A stretch of 56,220 nucleotides of DNA from Microbacterium yannicii PS01 (GCF_000304335.1 NZ_CAJF01000029.1:1-56220); one strand, 5' to 3'. Shown: positions 16,270 to 27,526, numbered from the stretch's first letter. The notes: generated from the letters alone by a model not told the origin. Program-made: numbers and translations.

Positions 16270-18522
16270 GTGACCACACCGGGAAGCCCCGCCCGGCGCC
16301 GTGCCCGGCACCGCACCCCTCGCCTCGCCGCGGGAGTGGTCGCGCTGTGGGCCCTTCTCGCGCCGCTCGCCGTGCCTTCCGCGTCGGCGGCGCCGACCCC
16401 CGATCCCACCCCGTCTCCGACCTCGACCCCTTCGGTTCCGCCGGGCACGACACAGTTCACACTCGCGCCCGTCGCGAACGGGATCGTGCGCTCCGGCGAG
16501 TCGCTCACCGCGTCGATCACCCTCCAGAACGGGACGGATGTCGCGACCCCGGCCGCGGAGGTGACCCTCTCGCTCGGACCGTCGCCGCTGCCCGATCGGC
16601 AGGCCCTCACCGCCTGGCTCGGCGGCGACACCGCCGGCGTCGCGGTCGACCCGGTCGCCACCGCGGTGATCGAGCCGGTCGCTCCCGATGCGGAGGAGGT
16701 CGCGCCGGTGGGGCTCGCACCGGACGCACCCGCCCTCGCCGGACGTGCTCCCGGCGTCTATCCGCTCGCGGCGTCGTACGCGACAGAGGCGGGCGTGGTC
16801 ACCTCGACGAGCGTCATGGTGGTGCCGGGCGACGACGGGCGCGAGGTGGGCATCGGCGTCATCGTGCCCATCACCGCCGGCCCCCGCGCCGACGGGCTGC
16901 TCAGCGCCGATGAGCTGGAGGTGCTGACCGAGCCCGGCGGCGACCTCACCAGCCAGCTCGACGCAGTGGACGGGACGATGGCGATCCTCGCCGTCGACCC
17001 CGCCATCCCGGCCGCGATCCGCGTGCTCGGGTCGACGGCACCCTCCGCTGCGGTCGACTGGCTCGCGCGGCTCGAGGCGCTGCCCAACTCGCGGTTCGCG
17101 CTGCAGTACGGCGACGCCGACGTCACCGCGCAGCTGCAGGCCGGTCTGCCCCGCCCACTCAGCCCCTCGTCGTTCACCGCGTACCTCGATCCCGCGGACT
17201 TCACGACGCCCGACCCCACTCCGACCCCGACCCCGTCGCCTACCGCGAGCTCCGCCCCCGGCGCGGACGGTGGCGCGGCAGCCCCCGATTCTGCGGTCCC
17301 CGACAACGCCGAGCTGCTGTCGGTCGGCACCGGCACGCGCGCCGGCGTGTACTGGCCCGCAGACGGAACGGCGACGCCCGACGTGGTCGCGCAGCTCGGG
17401 GGCATCGTCGCCGACGACCGTGCCTCGCTCACGGTCGTGCCGTCGACGGGCACGGCACAGGGTGCGGACGGCAGCACCGTTCCCGCCTACGGCCGTGCCG
17501 GCGACGCCGAGGTGCTCGTCTACGACGCCGAGGTCTCGGCGCAGCTGCAGGAGGCCTCACTGCGAGAGAAGTCCTGGCTGCGGGGGGCGTCGCTCACCGC
17601 GGCGACGGCCTACCTCGCGTTCGCCAGGGCCGAGACCGATGGCCCGCTCCTGGTCTCGGTCGGCCGCAGCGCCGAGCGGCAGCGGGTCGGCCTGGGTACG
17701 GCGATCGCGGCCGCCAGTGCGGCGCCCGGCATGGCGCCGCGAACGCTCGGCGCGCTGACGCAGGGCGATGCCGCCGGGGTCGAGATCCGCGACGTCGAGC
17801 CTTCGCCCGAGCGCGCGGCCGCGGCATCCGCTCTTCTAGCGGAAGAGGGTGAGCTCGGACGGTTCGCGACGATCCTCGACGACCCGTCGCTCCTCACAGG
17901 ACCCGAGCGCGCCGAGCTGCTCCAGCTGCTCGGCGTCGCGTGGATCGAGGACGCCCTGTGGCCGACCGCCCTGTCCGACCACCAGGCGGCCACCACCGAG
18001 ACGCTCGGCTCGGTGGCGCTCCTGCCCACGAGCTCGGGAGACCTCTACGGCTCGAATGCCGCGCTGCGGTTCTGGGTGCGCAACGACCTCGACTACCCCG
18101 TCAACCTGGTGCTCTACACGACGCCTGACAACCTGCGCCTCGATGTGCAGGGAGAGACGCCCGTCGTCGCGACCCCGCAGAGCAACACGCGGGTCGAGGT
18201 GCCGGTGCAGGCGCGCGTCGGACGCGGAGAGGTCACGCTCAGCCTGCAGCTGCGCAGTCCGGCGTTCGTCGCCGTCGGGCCCACCGAGATGGTCGAGGTG
18301 AACGTCTGGGCCGATTGGGAGGGCGTCGGCATCGCAGCGCTCGCTGTGATCGTCGGCGGCCTTCTCGTGGTCGGCGTCGTGCGGACGGTCCTGCGCCTAC
18401 GGCGACGGCGACGAGGGACGGATGCCGGAGACCCGCGTGATGAAGGGTCGGAAGCCGACGGTGTTTCCGCTCCGGCCGGTGCAGAGGGCCATTCGGACGC
18501 GGTCGACGGGCAGGAGCGATGA
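16270..18522 (+). CDS. DUF6049-family secreted/membrane-anchored protein
   Basis: About 750 residues. There is an Arg-rich N terminus with a signal peptide (GVVALWALLAPLAVPSASAAP), a Pro/Thr-rich linker, a large extracytoplasmic region, a second Pro/Thr/Ser linker (DPTPTPTPSPTASSAPG), and near the C terminus a transmembrane helix (GIAALAVIVGGLLVVGVVRTVL) with an Arg-rich and then acidic tail. This family routinely precedes murJ in actinobacteria, suggesting a role in envelope assembly, but the biochemical function is unknown. GTG 16,270 is favoured by AGGA five bases upstream; ATG 16,264 is in frame. Its stop overlaps murJ as ATGA. Confidence 0.82.
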   Translation: MTTPGSPARRRARHRTPRLAAGVVALWALLAPLAVPSASAAPTPDPTPSPTSTPSVPPGTTQFTLAPVANGIVRSGESLTASITLQNGTDVATPAAEVTLSLGPSPLPDRQALTAWLGGDTAGVAVDPVATAVIEPVAPDAEEVAPVGLAPDAPALAGRAPGVYPLAASYATEAGVVTSTSVMVVPGDDGREVGIGVIVPITAGPRADGLLSADELEVLTEPGGDLTSQLDAVDGTMAILAVDPAIPAAIRVLGSTAPSAAVDWLARLEALPNSRFALQYGDADVTAQLQAGLPRPLSPSSFTAYLDPADFTTPDPTPTPTPSPTASSAPGADGGAAAPDSAVPDNAELLSVGTGTRAGVYWPADGTATPDVVAQLGGIVADDRASLTVVPSTGTAQGADGSTVPAYGRAGDAEVLVYDAEVSAQLQEASLREKSWLRGASLTAATAYLAFARAETDGPLLVSVGRSAERQRVGLGTAIAAASAAPGMAPRTLGALTQGDAAGVEIRDVEPSPERAAAASALLAEEGELGRFATILDDPSLLTGPERAELLQLLGVAWIEDALWPTALSDHQAATTETLGSVALLPTSSGDLYGSNAALRFWVRNDLDYPVNLVLYTTPDNLRLDVQGETPVVATPQSNTRVEVPVQARVGRGEVTLSLQLRSPAFVAVGPTEMVEVNVWADWEGVGIAALAVIVGGLLVVGVVRTVLRLRRRRRGTDAGDPRDEGSEADGVSAPAGAEGHSDAVDGQER

Positions 18523-20132
18523 GCGGTATCGGGCGCGCCAGTGTGCTGATCGGCGCCGGGACGATCGTCTCGCGGCTGACCGGGTTCCTTCGCGCCGTGG
18601 TGCTGGTGTCGGCGGTCGGCGCGTTCTCGAGCGCGGGCAACGCCTTCGCCATCGCGAATCAGCTGCCGAACAACATCTACGCCATCATCTCCACCGGACT
18701 GCTGAGCGCGATCGTCGTTCCGCAGATCGTGAAGGCGGCCGCGCACGACGACGGCGGGCGCGCGTTCGTGTCGAAGCTGTTCACCCTCGGTGCTGTCGTG
18801 CTGCTGGTGACGACGGTGGTCGCGACGCTCGCCGCTCCCTGGCTGGTCGCGCTCTACGCGCCGGAGTATCCGCCCGAGCAGCAGGCACTCGCGACGGCCT
18901 TCGCCTATTGGTGCCTTCCGCAGATCCTCTTCTACGGCCTGTTCGCGCTGGTCGGCGAATCGCTCAATGCCCGTCGGGTCTACGGGCCCTACACCTGGGC
19001 GCCGATCGTCAACAACCTCGTCTCGATCGCCGGTTTCCTGATGTTCATCTGGATGTTCGGCTCGGGGACGGCCGACACCGCGTGGACGCCCGACATGATC
19101 GCCCTCCTGGCCGGCACCGCGACCGTCGGCATCGTCGTCCAGACCGTGATCCTGTTCGCGTTCTGGCGGAAGACGGGGCTCCACGTGCGCCCCGACTTCC
19201 GGTGGCGCGGCGTCGGCCTCGGGCAGATCGGTCAGCTCGCGGGGTGGACGTTCCTCATGGTCGTCGCCGGCCAGCTCGCCGGACTCGTGCAGTCGCGCGT
19301 GCTGTCGCTGATCCCCGACGACGATCCCGGCTTCTTCGCCTCGCAGAATGCGTGGCTGCTGTTCATGCTGCCGTACTCGATCATCGTGCTGTCCATCGGC
19401 ACCCCCTACTTCACGCGGCTCAGCGAGCATGCGGCGGCAGGGCGACACGAAGAGGTCCGCAGCGACATCGGCCGCAGCATCCGCACCCTCGGCGTCTTCG
19501 TCGTCGGCGCCACGGCCGCTCTCGCGGTGGCGGCGGTCCCCGCATCGCGCATCTTCACGGGTAGCGCCGCAGAGGCGGAGATCGCCTCGGCGGTGCTCCT
19601 CTGCTACCTGATCAGCCTCGTGCCTCTGGCCGTGCTGTTCGTGGTGCAGCGGACGTTCTACGTCTACGACGACACGCGAACGCCCTTCTTCTTCACTGTG
19701 CTGCAGTGCGTGCTCGTCGTCCTGACGGCGTGGGGTGCGCAGTGGGCCTTCGGAGCCGACGTGCTGACCCCGACCTACCTCGCCGCCGCGGTCGCGCTGG
19801 GCCAGTCGCTCGCGACGGTCGTCCAGGTGATCGTCGCGACCTGGCTGCTGCGCCGCAAGCTGGGTGACATCGGGATCGGGTCGTGGATGCTCTCTCTCGG
19901 CCGATTCGTGCTCGCCGCGCTTCCGGCCGCCGGTGCGGGCTGGCTGGTCTTCCTCTGGCTCGGCGGAGTCGACGGGTGGACGGTGTCCGACAAACTCCTC
20001 GGCGCCGTCGGGGCGGCGATCATCGGCGTGGTCGCCCTCATCGTGTACGTCGCGTTCCTGGCTCTGCTGCGGGCACCCGAACTCTCGGTGGCGAGCCAGC
20101 TGGTCCGCCGGCTGCTTCCCGGCACACGCTGA
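18519..20132 (+). CDS. murJ: Lipid II flippase MurJ
   Basis: A 537-residue polytopic protein of about 14 transmembrane helices with MviN/MurJ hallmarks: GAGTIVSRLTGFLRAVVL at the N terminus, NQLPNNIYAIISTGLLSAIVVPQIV, and the ALVGESLNARRVYGPYTWAPIVNN block. It flips lipid II to the outer face for peptidoglycan synthesis. In mycobacteria MurJ is bound by FhaA after PknB phosphorylation; here the kinases and an FHA protein are encoded 28 kb away. The start overlaps DUF6049 by four bases. It has no cytoplasmic kinase-like extension, unlike the longer mycobacterial MviN. Confidence 0.95.
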   Translation: MSGIGRASVLIGAGTIVSRLTGFLRAVVLVSAVGAFSSAGNAFAIANQLPNNIYAIISTGLLSAIVVPQIVKAAAHDDGGRAFVSKLFTLGAVVLLVTTVVATLAAPWLVALYAPEYPPEQQALATAFAYWCLPQILFYGLFALVGESLNARRVYGPYTWAPIVNNLVSIAGFLMFIWMFGSGTADTAWTPDMIALLAGTATVGIVVQTVILFAFWRKTGLHVRPDFRWRGVGLGQIGQLAGWTFLMVVAGQLAGLVQSRVLSLIPDDDPGFFASQNAWLLFMLPYSIIVLSIGTPYFTRLSEHAAAGRHEEVRSDIGRSIRTLGVFVVGATAALAVAAVPASRIFTGSAAEAEIASAVLLCYLISLVPLAVLFVVQRTFYVYDDTRTPFFFTVLQCVLVVLTAWGAQWAFGADVLTPTYLAAAVALGQSLATVVQVIVATWLLRRKLGDIGIGSWMLSLGRFVLAALPAAGAGWLVFLWLGGVDGWTVSDKLLGAVGAAIIGVVALIVYVAFLALLRAPELSVASQLVRRLLPGTR

Positions 20133-20209
20133 GGCGCAAGCCCTCACGGCAAGGAATGACGCGCCGTTACGATGTGTTGAAGCACTCGAACCATGCGAAA
20201 GGGGCGCTC

Positions 20210-21196
20210 GTGCGTCAGGTCATCATCATCGGGTCGGGTCCGGCCGGGTACACCGCGGCGATCTATGCGGCGCGCGCCAACCTGAACCCGCTGGTCGTCG
20301 CCAGCTCGGTCGAGGCGGGCGGAGAGCTCATGAACACGACCGAGGTCGAGAACTTCCCGGGCTTCCCCGAGGGCATCATGGGCCCCGACCTCATGACCAA
20401 GATGCAGGAGCAGGCCGAGCGCTTCGGCGCCGAGGTGCTCTACGACGACGTCGTCTCGCTCGATGTCGACGGACCTGTCAAGAAGGTCGTGCTCGGCAGC
20501 GGCGCGAGCTACGAGGCGGACGCCCTGGTCTTCGCGACCGGGTCGGCCCCCCGCAAGATCGGCATCGAAGGCGAATCCCGCCTGTCGGGCCGCGGCGTCT
20601 CGTACTGCGCGACCTGTGACGGGTTCTTCTTCCGCGAGCGTGTGATCGCCGTCGTCGGCGGTGGCGACTCCGCGATGGAGGAGGCCACCTTCCTCACCAA
20701 GTTCGCGTCGAAGGTGTACGTCATCCACCGCCGTGACGAGCTGCGCGCGTCGAAGATCATGCAGGAGCGCGCGTTCAAGAACGAGAAGATCGAGTTCGTC
20801 TGGAACAGCGAGATCGTCGACATCCTCGGCGAGGATGCCGTCTCGGGCATCGTCCTGAAGGACACCGTCGACGGATCGACCCGCGAGCTCGCGCTCGACG
20901 GCGTCTTCGTCGCGATCGGCTACGACCCGCGCACCCACCTCGTGCACCAGAAGCTCGACATCACCCCCGACGGCACCGTGTGGGTGGACGGTCGCTCCTC
21001 GCGCACCTCGATCCCCGGCGTCTTCGCCGCCGGCGACGTCATCGACCCGACCTACCGTCAGGCTGTCACGGCCGCGGGCAGCGGCACCGTCGCGGCCCTC
21101 GACCTTGAGCACTACCTGGCGGGTCTGGGCGAAGCCGGCGCGCCTGATGTCGTGGGCGACCAGATCTCCGGACTCCCCGAGGCCGACGCGGCCTGA
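20210..21196 (+). CDS. trxB: Thioredoxin-disulfide reductase
   Basis: A 328-residue flavoenzyme: FAD-binding GSGPAGYTAAIYAA at the N terminus, the redox-active CATC in SYCATCDGFFF, NADPH-binding GGGDSAMEEA, and FAD-binding GVFAAGDVIDPTYRQ near the C terminus. It reduces thioredoxin with NADPH. GTG 20,210 is chosen because AAAGGGG precedes it by about six bases and it begins right at VRQVIIIGSG; a longer frame adds an unconserved 17 residues. trxA follows 73 bases downstream. Confidence 0.96.
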   Translation: MRQVIIIGSGPAGYTAAIYAARANLNPLVVASSVEAGGELMNTTEVENFPGFPEGIMGPDLMTKMQEQAERFGAEVLYDDVVSLDVDGPVKKVVLGSGASYEADALVFATGSAPRKIGIEGESRLSGRGVSYCATCDGFFFRERVIAVVGGGDSAMEEATFLTKFASKVYVIHRRDELRASKIMQERAFKNEKIEFVWNSEIVDILGEDAVSGIVLKDTVDGSTRELALDGVFVAIGYDPRTHLVHQKLDITPDGTVWVDGRSSRTSIPGVFAAGDVIDPTYRQAVTAAGSGTVAALDLEHYLAGLGEAGAPDVVGDQISGLPEADAA

Positions 21197-21269
21197 CGGG
21201 TCTCGGAACAATCGGGTGCGACCCGGTGTTCCGTTACGAGACAGACTTTCCACCGAAGGAGACGAACAC

Positions 21270-21593
21270 ATGACCGCAAAGGCGACCACTTCCGCCACGT
21301 TCGAGCAGGACGTCATCCAGGCCGAGGGCCCCGTGCTGGTGGACTTCTGGGCCGAGTGGTGCGGACCCTGTCGCATGGTCTCGCCGGTCCTCGACCAGAT
21401 CCAGTCCGAGCACCCCGACAAGATCACCGTCCTGAAGCTCAACGTCGACGAGAACCCCGACCTCGCGATGAAGTACCAGATCACGTCGATCCCGGCGATG
21501 AAGGTCTTCAACAAGGGCCAGGTCGAGACGACGATCATCGGCGCCAAGCCGAAGTTCGCTCTCGAGCAGGACCTCGCAGCATACATCGGCTGA
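21270..21593 (+). CDS. trxA: Thioredoxin
   Basis: A 107-residue thioredoxin with the WCGPC active site (VDFWAEWCGPCRM, residue about 32) and the cis-proline block TSIPAMKVF. It is the electron donor reduced by the adjacent TrxB. The ATG follows GAAGGAGACGAAC. A strong hairpin with a T-run ends the transcript. Confidence 0.96.
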   Translation: MTAKATTSATFEQDVIQAEGPVLVDFWAEWCGPCRMVSPVLDQIQSEHPDKITVLKLNVDENPDLAMKYQITSIPAMKVFNKGQVETTIIGAKPKFALEQDLAAYIG

Positions 21594-21630
21594 GCTCACC
21601 GGCCCGCACCGGCTGAGCCTCGCGATCTCA

Positions 21631-21684
21631 CCCCGGTGATCGCGGGATTCTCTTCGGAGAACCCCGTGATCGCCGGGGTTTTCC
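21631..21684 (+). terminator. Rho-independent terminator of trxBA
   Basis: The arm at 21,631-21,646 (CCCCGG..GATC..CGGG) pairs with 21,661-21,677 through about 16 positions including two G-U type mismatches, then TTTT follows. It lies 37 bases past the trxA stop. Confidence 0.8.
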
Positions 21685-21745
21685 GGTACATGCCGGTCGA
21701 GGCATTCGTCTCGCCGTTGCGCACTCCGGGCTTGCGGGGTCGCCC

Positions 21746-22093
21746 CTATGAGGCGTCTGCGCGGATTGTCGCATCCCACCGGCGGTGCGTGTTCGCGTCG
21801 CCCAGCAGCTTCCACACCGCGCGGGTCAGCGCGGGATAGTCCAGCGCGATCTGCCGCAGCACCCGGTAGTGGCGAGAGGCGTTGGGCCGCACGCCGCCGT
21901 CGGCGCTGATGTTCTCGGCACGGAGCATGAACACGACGAGCTCGTCGACGCTCGGCAGATCCTCCATGAAGTCCCACGGATCCTCGCCCGCGCGAAGGCG
22001 CTCGTCCACGAGCACCGACAATTCATCTGCGGCCTCCGCGCGCAGCAGTTCGAGGCTCGCGCGCCGGCGCGGTGTCTGCTCATCGTGTGCCAC
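21746..22093 (-). CDS. Small unknown protein divergent from the sigma factor
   Basis: A 115-residue acidic, helical, soluble protein (SLELLRAEAADELSVLVDERL; NASRHYRVLRQIALDYPALTRAVWKLLGD). No family is recognised. GTG 22,093 is chosen because TACCCT lies exactly six bases upstream on the minus strand, giving a leaderless transcript. The divergent sigma-factor promoter is only about 35 bases away, so the two genes may be regulated together. Confidence 0.65.
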   Translation of the reverse strand: MAHDEQTPRRRASLELLRAEAADELSVLVDERLRAGEDPWDFMEDLPSVDELVVFMLRAENISADGGVRPNASRHYRVLRQIALDYPALTRAVWKLLGDANTHRRWDATIRADAS

Positions 22094-22153
22094 CATTCCA
22101 GGGTACGTCGCCGTTCCGACGGTCCGGGTCATCGCGCGCCTACGCTGAAGATC

Positions 22154-23422
22154 ATGAGTGACGAACTCTCCCGCCGTGCCGTCGAGGCAGTCTGGCGCGA
22201 AGAGTCGGCGCGCATCGTCGCGGCCCTCACCCGCTACACCAGGGACTTCTCGTGGGGAGAGGACCTCGCTCAGGAGGCGCTGGTCGAAGCCCTCGCTTCA
22301 TGGCCGAGCGGCGGCATCCCGAAGAATCCCGGCGCGTGGCTCCTGTCGGTCGGCAAGCGACGCGCGATCGATGGGTGGCGGCGACGGGAGAGGATGTCGC
22401 GGCGCGAGCCGCTCTTCGTCACCGAGATCCGCGACATCGAAGCGGAAGACACCGTGCCCGCGCTCGCCGACCCGGACGACATCAGGGACGACATCCTGCG
22501 GCTCGTGTTCGTCGCGTGTCACCCCGTGCTTCCCGCACAGGCGCGTCTCGCTCTCACGCTTCGCACGGTCGCGGGTCTGACCACCGAGCAGATCGCCCGG
22601 GTGCTGCTGATGACCGTCCCGACGGTGCAGCAGCGCATCGTCCGCGCGAAGAGCTCGCTCGCGGCGGCCGGAGTCCGCTTCGAAGTCCCGGACCGGTCGG
22701 AGCGGCCTGCGCGGCTGGCGAGCGTGCTGCAGGTGATCTACCTTCTCTTCACCGAGGGGTACTCGGCCGGCGAGGGGCAGCAGCCGGTGCGCCCCGACGT
22801 GGCGCGTGAGGCCGTGCGGCTCGCGCGGCAGCTTGCCCAACTGATGCCCGGCGAGCCGGAGGTGCCGTCGCTGCTGGCGCTCATGGAGTTCCAGTCCTCA
22901 CGCTTCGCCGCCCGCATCGACGCTGCCGGCCTCCCCGTCACCCTCGAGGCCCAGGACCGACTGGGGTGGGACCGCTCCGCCATCGCGAGGGGCAGCAGCG
23001 CGTTGCGAACAGCGGATGCCGCGGGGCTCGGTCTGGGTTACTACGGGCTGCAGGCGGCCATCGCCGAATGCCATGCCCTTGCGCCGACGTTCGACGACAC
23101 CGATTGGGAACGGATCCTCGCGCTGTACGACGCGCTGGAGTCCTTGGCGCCCTCGGCTGTCGTCCGACTCAATCGGGCCGTGGCGGTGTCGATGGTGCAA
23201 GGCCCGGAAGCGGCGCTCTCTCTGGTGGACGGCCTCGCGGACGAACTGTCGGGGTTCCGCCCATGGCACGCGGTGCGCGCCGATCTGCTGGAGCGGCTCG
23301 GAAAGGCGGATGCCGCGGCGGCCGAGTTCCTCATCGCCGCCGAGCATCCTGGCAACGACGCCGAAGCGGCCCTCCTGCGACAGCGAGCCGCCGCGCTGGC
23401 GGTGACTCAGGCGGACGCGTAG
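22154..23422 (+). CDS. ECF sigma factor with TPR-like C-terminal extension (ECF42/DUF6596 type)
   Basis: A 422-residue protein. Residues 1-75 hold sigma region 2 (TRDFSWGEDLAQEALVEALASWPSGGIPKNPGAWLLSVGKRRAIDGWRRR) and about 110-175 region 4 (LTTEQIARVLLMTVPTVQQRIVRAK). The long C-terminal part is the DUF6596/TPR-like extension (VIYLLFTEGYSA...; RLNRAVAVSMVQGPEAALSLVD) that stands in for an anti-sigma factor. Such sigma factors are usually encoded next to a YCII/DGPF protein, which is absent here. Leaderless start: TACGCT seven bases before ATG 22,154. Its last 16 bases overlap the converging parB end. It interrupts the usual trxA-parB adjacency. Confidence 0.88.
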   Translation: MSDELSRRAVEAVWREESARIVAALTRYTRDFSWGEDLAQEALVEALASWPSGGIPKNPGAWLLSVGKRRAIDGWRRRERMSRREPLFVTEIRDIEAEDTVPALADPDDIRDDILRLVFVACHPVLPAQARLALTLRTVAGLTTEQIARVLLMTVPTVQQRIVRAKSSLAAAGVRFEVPDRSERPARLASVLQVIYLLFTEGYSAGEGQQPVRPDVAREAVRLARQLAQLMPGEPEVPSLLALMEFQSSRFAARIDAAGLPVTLEAQDRLGWDRSAIARGSSALRTADAAGLGLGYYGLQAAIAECHALAPTFDDTDWERILALYDALESLAPSAVVRLNRAVAVSMVQGPEAALSLVDGLADELSGFRPWHAVRADLLERLGKADAAAAEFLIAAEHPGNDAEAALLRQRAAALAVTQADA

Positions 23423-24425
23423 CCGCTTTCGCCGAGTTCGTCGAGGATCCGGTTGAGGTCCTGAATCGTAGCGAAGTCAATGCTGATCTGGCCTTTTTTA
23501 GCGGTGAGCGAGATGCGAACACGCGTATTGAGCCGATCGCCGAGCCTGCCGGCCACGTCATCGAGGTGAGCGCGGCGCGAGCCGGCCTGCGGCTTCGAGG
23601 AACGGGTGCCCCCGGCATCCGGCATCTTCGCAGCAGCTTCGGCGGCGCGCACCGAGAGGTCCTCGTTCACGATCTTGTCGGCCAGGCGCTGCATCGCCGT
23701 CGGCTCTTCGAGCGAGAGGATGGCGCGCGCATGGCCGGCCGTGAGCACGCCCGCCGCGACGCGCTGCTGCACCGGCATCGGCAGCTTCAGCAGCCGGATC
23801 GTGTTGCTGATCTGAGGTCGGGATCGACCGATCCGCGTGGCGAGCTCTTCCTGGGTGATGCCGAAGTCTTCGAGCAGCTGCTGATACGCCGAGGCCTCTT
23901 CTAGCGGGTTGAGCTCCGAGCGGTGCAGGTTCTCGAGCAGCGCGTCGCGGAGGAGGTGCTCGTCGGCGGTGTCGCGGACGATGGCCGGAATGGAGGTCAG
24001 TCCCGCCTCGCGGGCGGCGCGGGTACGGCGCTCACCCATGATGAGCTCGTACTTGTCGTCTTCGTTCTTGCGAACGACGACGGGCTGCAGCACGCCGAAC
24101 TCGCGGACACTGTGGACGAGCTCCGCGAAGTGCTCCTGGTCGAAGTGCGTGCGCGGCTGCCGCGGATTGGGGACGATCGAGTGCGGATCGATGTGAGCGA
24201 GGTGCGCGCCCGGAACCTCGATGAGGTCTGCCTGGGGTGCGTCCGCGTCGGCGGTGTCGTCTTCGATTGCGGCATCATTCACGGTGGCCTCATCGACACG
24301 ACCAGCGTCGGTGTCTTCGACCGCGACCGGCCGGGGGAAGAAGACGTCGGAGGGCCGCTCATCGACCGCCTCGTTCGTGGGGATGAGTGCCCCGATGCCG
24401 CGTCCGAGCCCTGTGCGCTTGGCCA

Positions 24426-24426
<1 letters not shown>
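23407..24426 (-). CDS. parB: Chromosome-partitioning protein ParB
   Basis: A 339-residue ParB. It has a basic N-terminal motif (KRTGLGRGIGALIP) that contacts ParA, an acidic linker, the CTPase/ParB domain with QPRTHF, GVLQPVVVRK and the GERRTRAAREAG box (about residues 135-150), a helix-turn-helix that reads parS (QEELATRIGRSRPQISNTIRLL), and a C-terminal dimer domain. It loads at parS as a CTP-dependent clamp and spreads to build the origin partition complex. It overlaps the parA stop by one base (TGATG). Ten parS sites lie within 6 kb. Confidence 0.97.
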
Positions 24427-25364
<938 letters not shown>

Positions 25365-25536
25365 TCTCTCTTTCGCGAGCCGATGAACAACGTCTCCCAC
25401 TCTATCCCGGCCCTACCCACATCCCTTTCCGCGCCGCTCGACGGCGCGCGTGTGGGGCCGACTCGTACGCATCGACGGCGCCGCGTCGGACACGGTCCCG
25501 GCCAGCCTCTTTCGTCGGCTCCACCGGTGCAATGGA

Positions 25537-25552
25537 TGTTTCACGTGAAACG
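25537..25552. promoter_or_regulatory. parS site 2
   Basis: TGTTTCACGTGAAACG differs from the ideal palindrome only at the last base. Confidence 0.9.
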
Positions 25553-25840
25553 GGGCTCATTGGATCGGGTGCAGCGGTGGTGGCGTCGGGTCCCGTTTGG
25601 TATTCACGGCTCACGCAGGGGGATAGACGACGTGGGGCGTCCAGAACGATGCCCGGCCCGTGCCCTGCCTCGCTCCTTCGCATCGAGAGACCGACGATGT
25701 CATGACGCACACCCAGGTCGGCCGCAACAGTCGTCGACGATCGGCGTCCTAGGTTCGTGCTGCGCAGCGCGCCGAGGGATGTCGCTCGCCAGACGCTCCC
25801 GCGGGAGTCCCCTCGACTCGGCAGTCACCCATCCGGTGGG

Positions 25841-25856
25841 CGTTTCACGTGAAACG
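25841..25856. promoter_or_regulatory. parS site 3
   Basis: CGTTTCACGTGAAACG is itself a perfect 16-bp palindrome with C/G outer bases. Confidence 0.9.
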
Positions 25857-26494
25857 GGTACGGGCGCGACACTGGTCCGGCAGGAGGCGACGGGATGTGG
25901 CGCGGCGCTCCGCCGAGTGGCGAACAGACCCCGCGGCACGCGTCTCTCACTGCGATGCTAGGACGCCGTTGATTCATCGGTTGTCGGCAGCCGCGGCTCC
26001 TGCCGCGCGGCTCGTCCGCGTCGCGAGGCAGATGACACGAGCGGCGCCGACTGAATCGGAGCGCCTTTCGCTCTGCGTTGTCCCGGATGCGAGGCCTGGC
26101 GCGGTGAGTTGAGGACCGCGGAGGGGCGCCGAGCAGTCTCCTCGAGGGCATTGCGTTCACCCACCATCGCTGGGTGCTACCGCTCCTCGCTTCCGACGAC
26201 CAGGACGAACGGGCACGAGCATACGTGTGGCGGGCCGGCGCCTGCGGCCCGTGTCATCAGTTTCGTGAACGTCACGGTCGCCGTCTCGCGATCTCTGCAG
26301 GACCACCTGAGGACGATCACGAGAGGGTGTGCTCTTGCTATACCAGTCCGCTCCGATAGCTGCCGCTCAACGCCCAGCCACGCGACAGCTCAGAGTCGAG
26401 AAGTGCTTGTATGCCCGCCAGTTCGCGGCCGGAGTGGACCGTATGTCGGCCGCCCTGGCGCCGTAGCCGTAGCAGGTTCCTTACCGGGCGGCGA

Positions 26495-26510
26495 TGTTTC
26501 ACGTGAAACA
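26495..26510. promoter_or_regulatory. parS site 4 (perfect)
   Basis: TGTTTCACGTGAAACA, the canonical ParB-binding sequence. Confidence 0.93.
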
Positions 26511-27044
26511 GAGGTGTTTGCAACGTGAAGGCCCGAACGCTGCGCACCGAAATCGGATGGTTCAGCATCAATTCGCGATACGCAAGTCTCTCGGCAGCTC
26601 TCGAGAGGTCAGCGCCGCCCCGGCGCGGCTTCCGTGGTCGCTTGCGTCAGGAGCTGATCGTTGAAACGGCGATCGCGAGCTGAGCGTCCTGCTCTCTTCG
26701 AGCCACCATTTGCCGGCGAGGGAAGCGCGCCGCCCGCAAGGAAGCTCGCTTGCCGTACGACGCAGACATCGCGATTGACGATCTCGAGCGGCGGCAGTCC
26801 GTCGCCCAGGCGCACAGGGCAGCTGACCGGCTCCGCGCTTCGTGAACGGTACGGCCCGATACGTCTGCCATGTGCCCGAGACCGACAGCGATCGCGCTGT
26901 TGAGGAGACAAACCTCTAGAGCGCTCGGAATCGCGATCGACAGACGATGCAGGAAATTGCTCGAGATGAGCCGGCTGAACATCGCGTCGTGAGCGGAAGG
27001 GAGCTGAGCGCGCTGAGCCCGCCGAGCCTTCGATGTGAATCCTG

Positions 27045-27060
27045 CGTTTCACGTGAAACA
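27045..27060. promoter_or_regulatory. parS site 5
   Basis: CGTTTCACGTGAAACA matches the consensus except for the first base. Confidence 0.9.
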
Positions 27061-27201
27061 TGGATGGTTCGCCGCGCGAAGGTTTTCGGCGCCCGCAATA
27101 GCGCGGCGCTGCTCATGAAGCCGGGTCCCGCGGTGCACGACGCCGAACGGGTGGCAACCGAACTAGTCGACACGAGCGGCAACTCGGCCCAGGTCACTCC
27201 G

Positions 27202-27217
27202 CGTTTCACGTGAAACA
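27202..27217. promoter_or_regulatory. parS site 6
   Basis: CGTTTCACGTGAAACA, 157 bases from site 5. Confidence 0.9.
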
Positions 27218-27510
27218 CGGCGAGCTCACACGGCGCCGAGACCGCAACGCTGGCATAGTCCCCGACGAAGGTGGGGGCGTGCCTCACCAGGAGATGGCGG
27301 GAAAGTTTCGTTGCCCAAGGACCGGCTCGGCCCACAAGTCACTCCGGAATCGAGTATTGGGATCAGGCGGGGCGCCACCCGTCGGCCATCTCGGCACACA
27401 ATCTCAATATGCCGCGCCACCCATGCCACGGTGGCGTCCGGTGCCGACCTAGGAACGCGCATCAACTACCGGCCAGATCAGGCAACAGCCCACGGAACAT
27501 CGGAGCAGAC

Positions 27511-27526
27511 CGTTTCACGTGGAACG
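27511..27526. promoter_or_regulatory. parS site 7 (variant)
   Basis: CGTTTCACGTGGAACG carries one inner mismatch (A to G in the right arm), so it may bind ParB less tightly. Confidence 0.75.
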
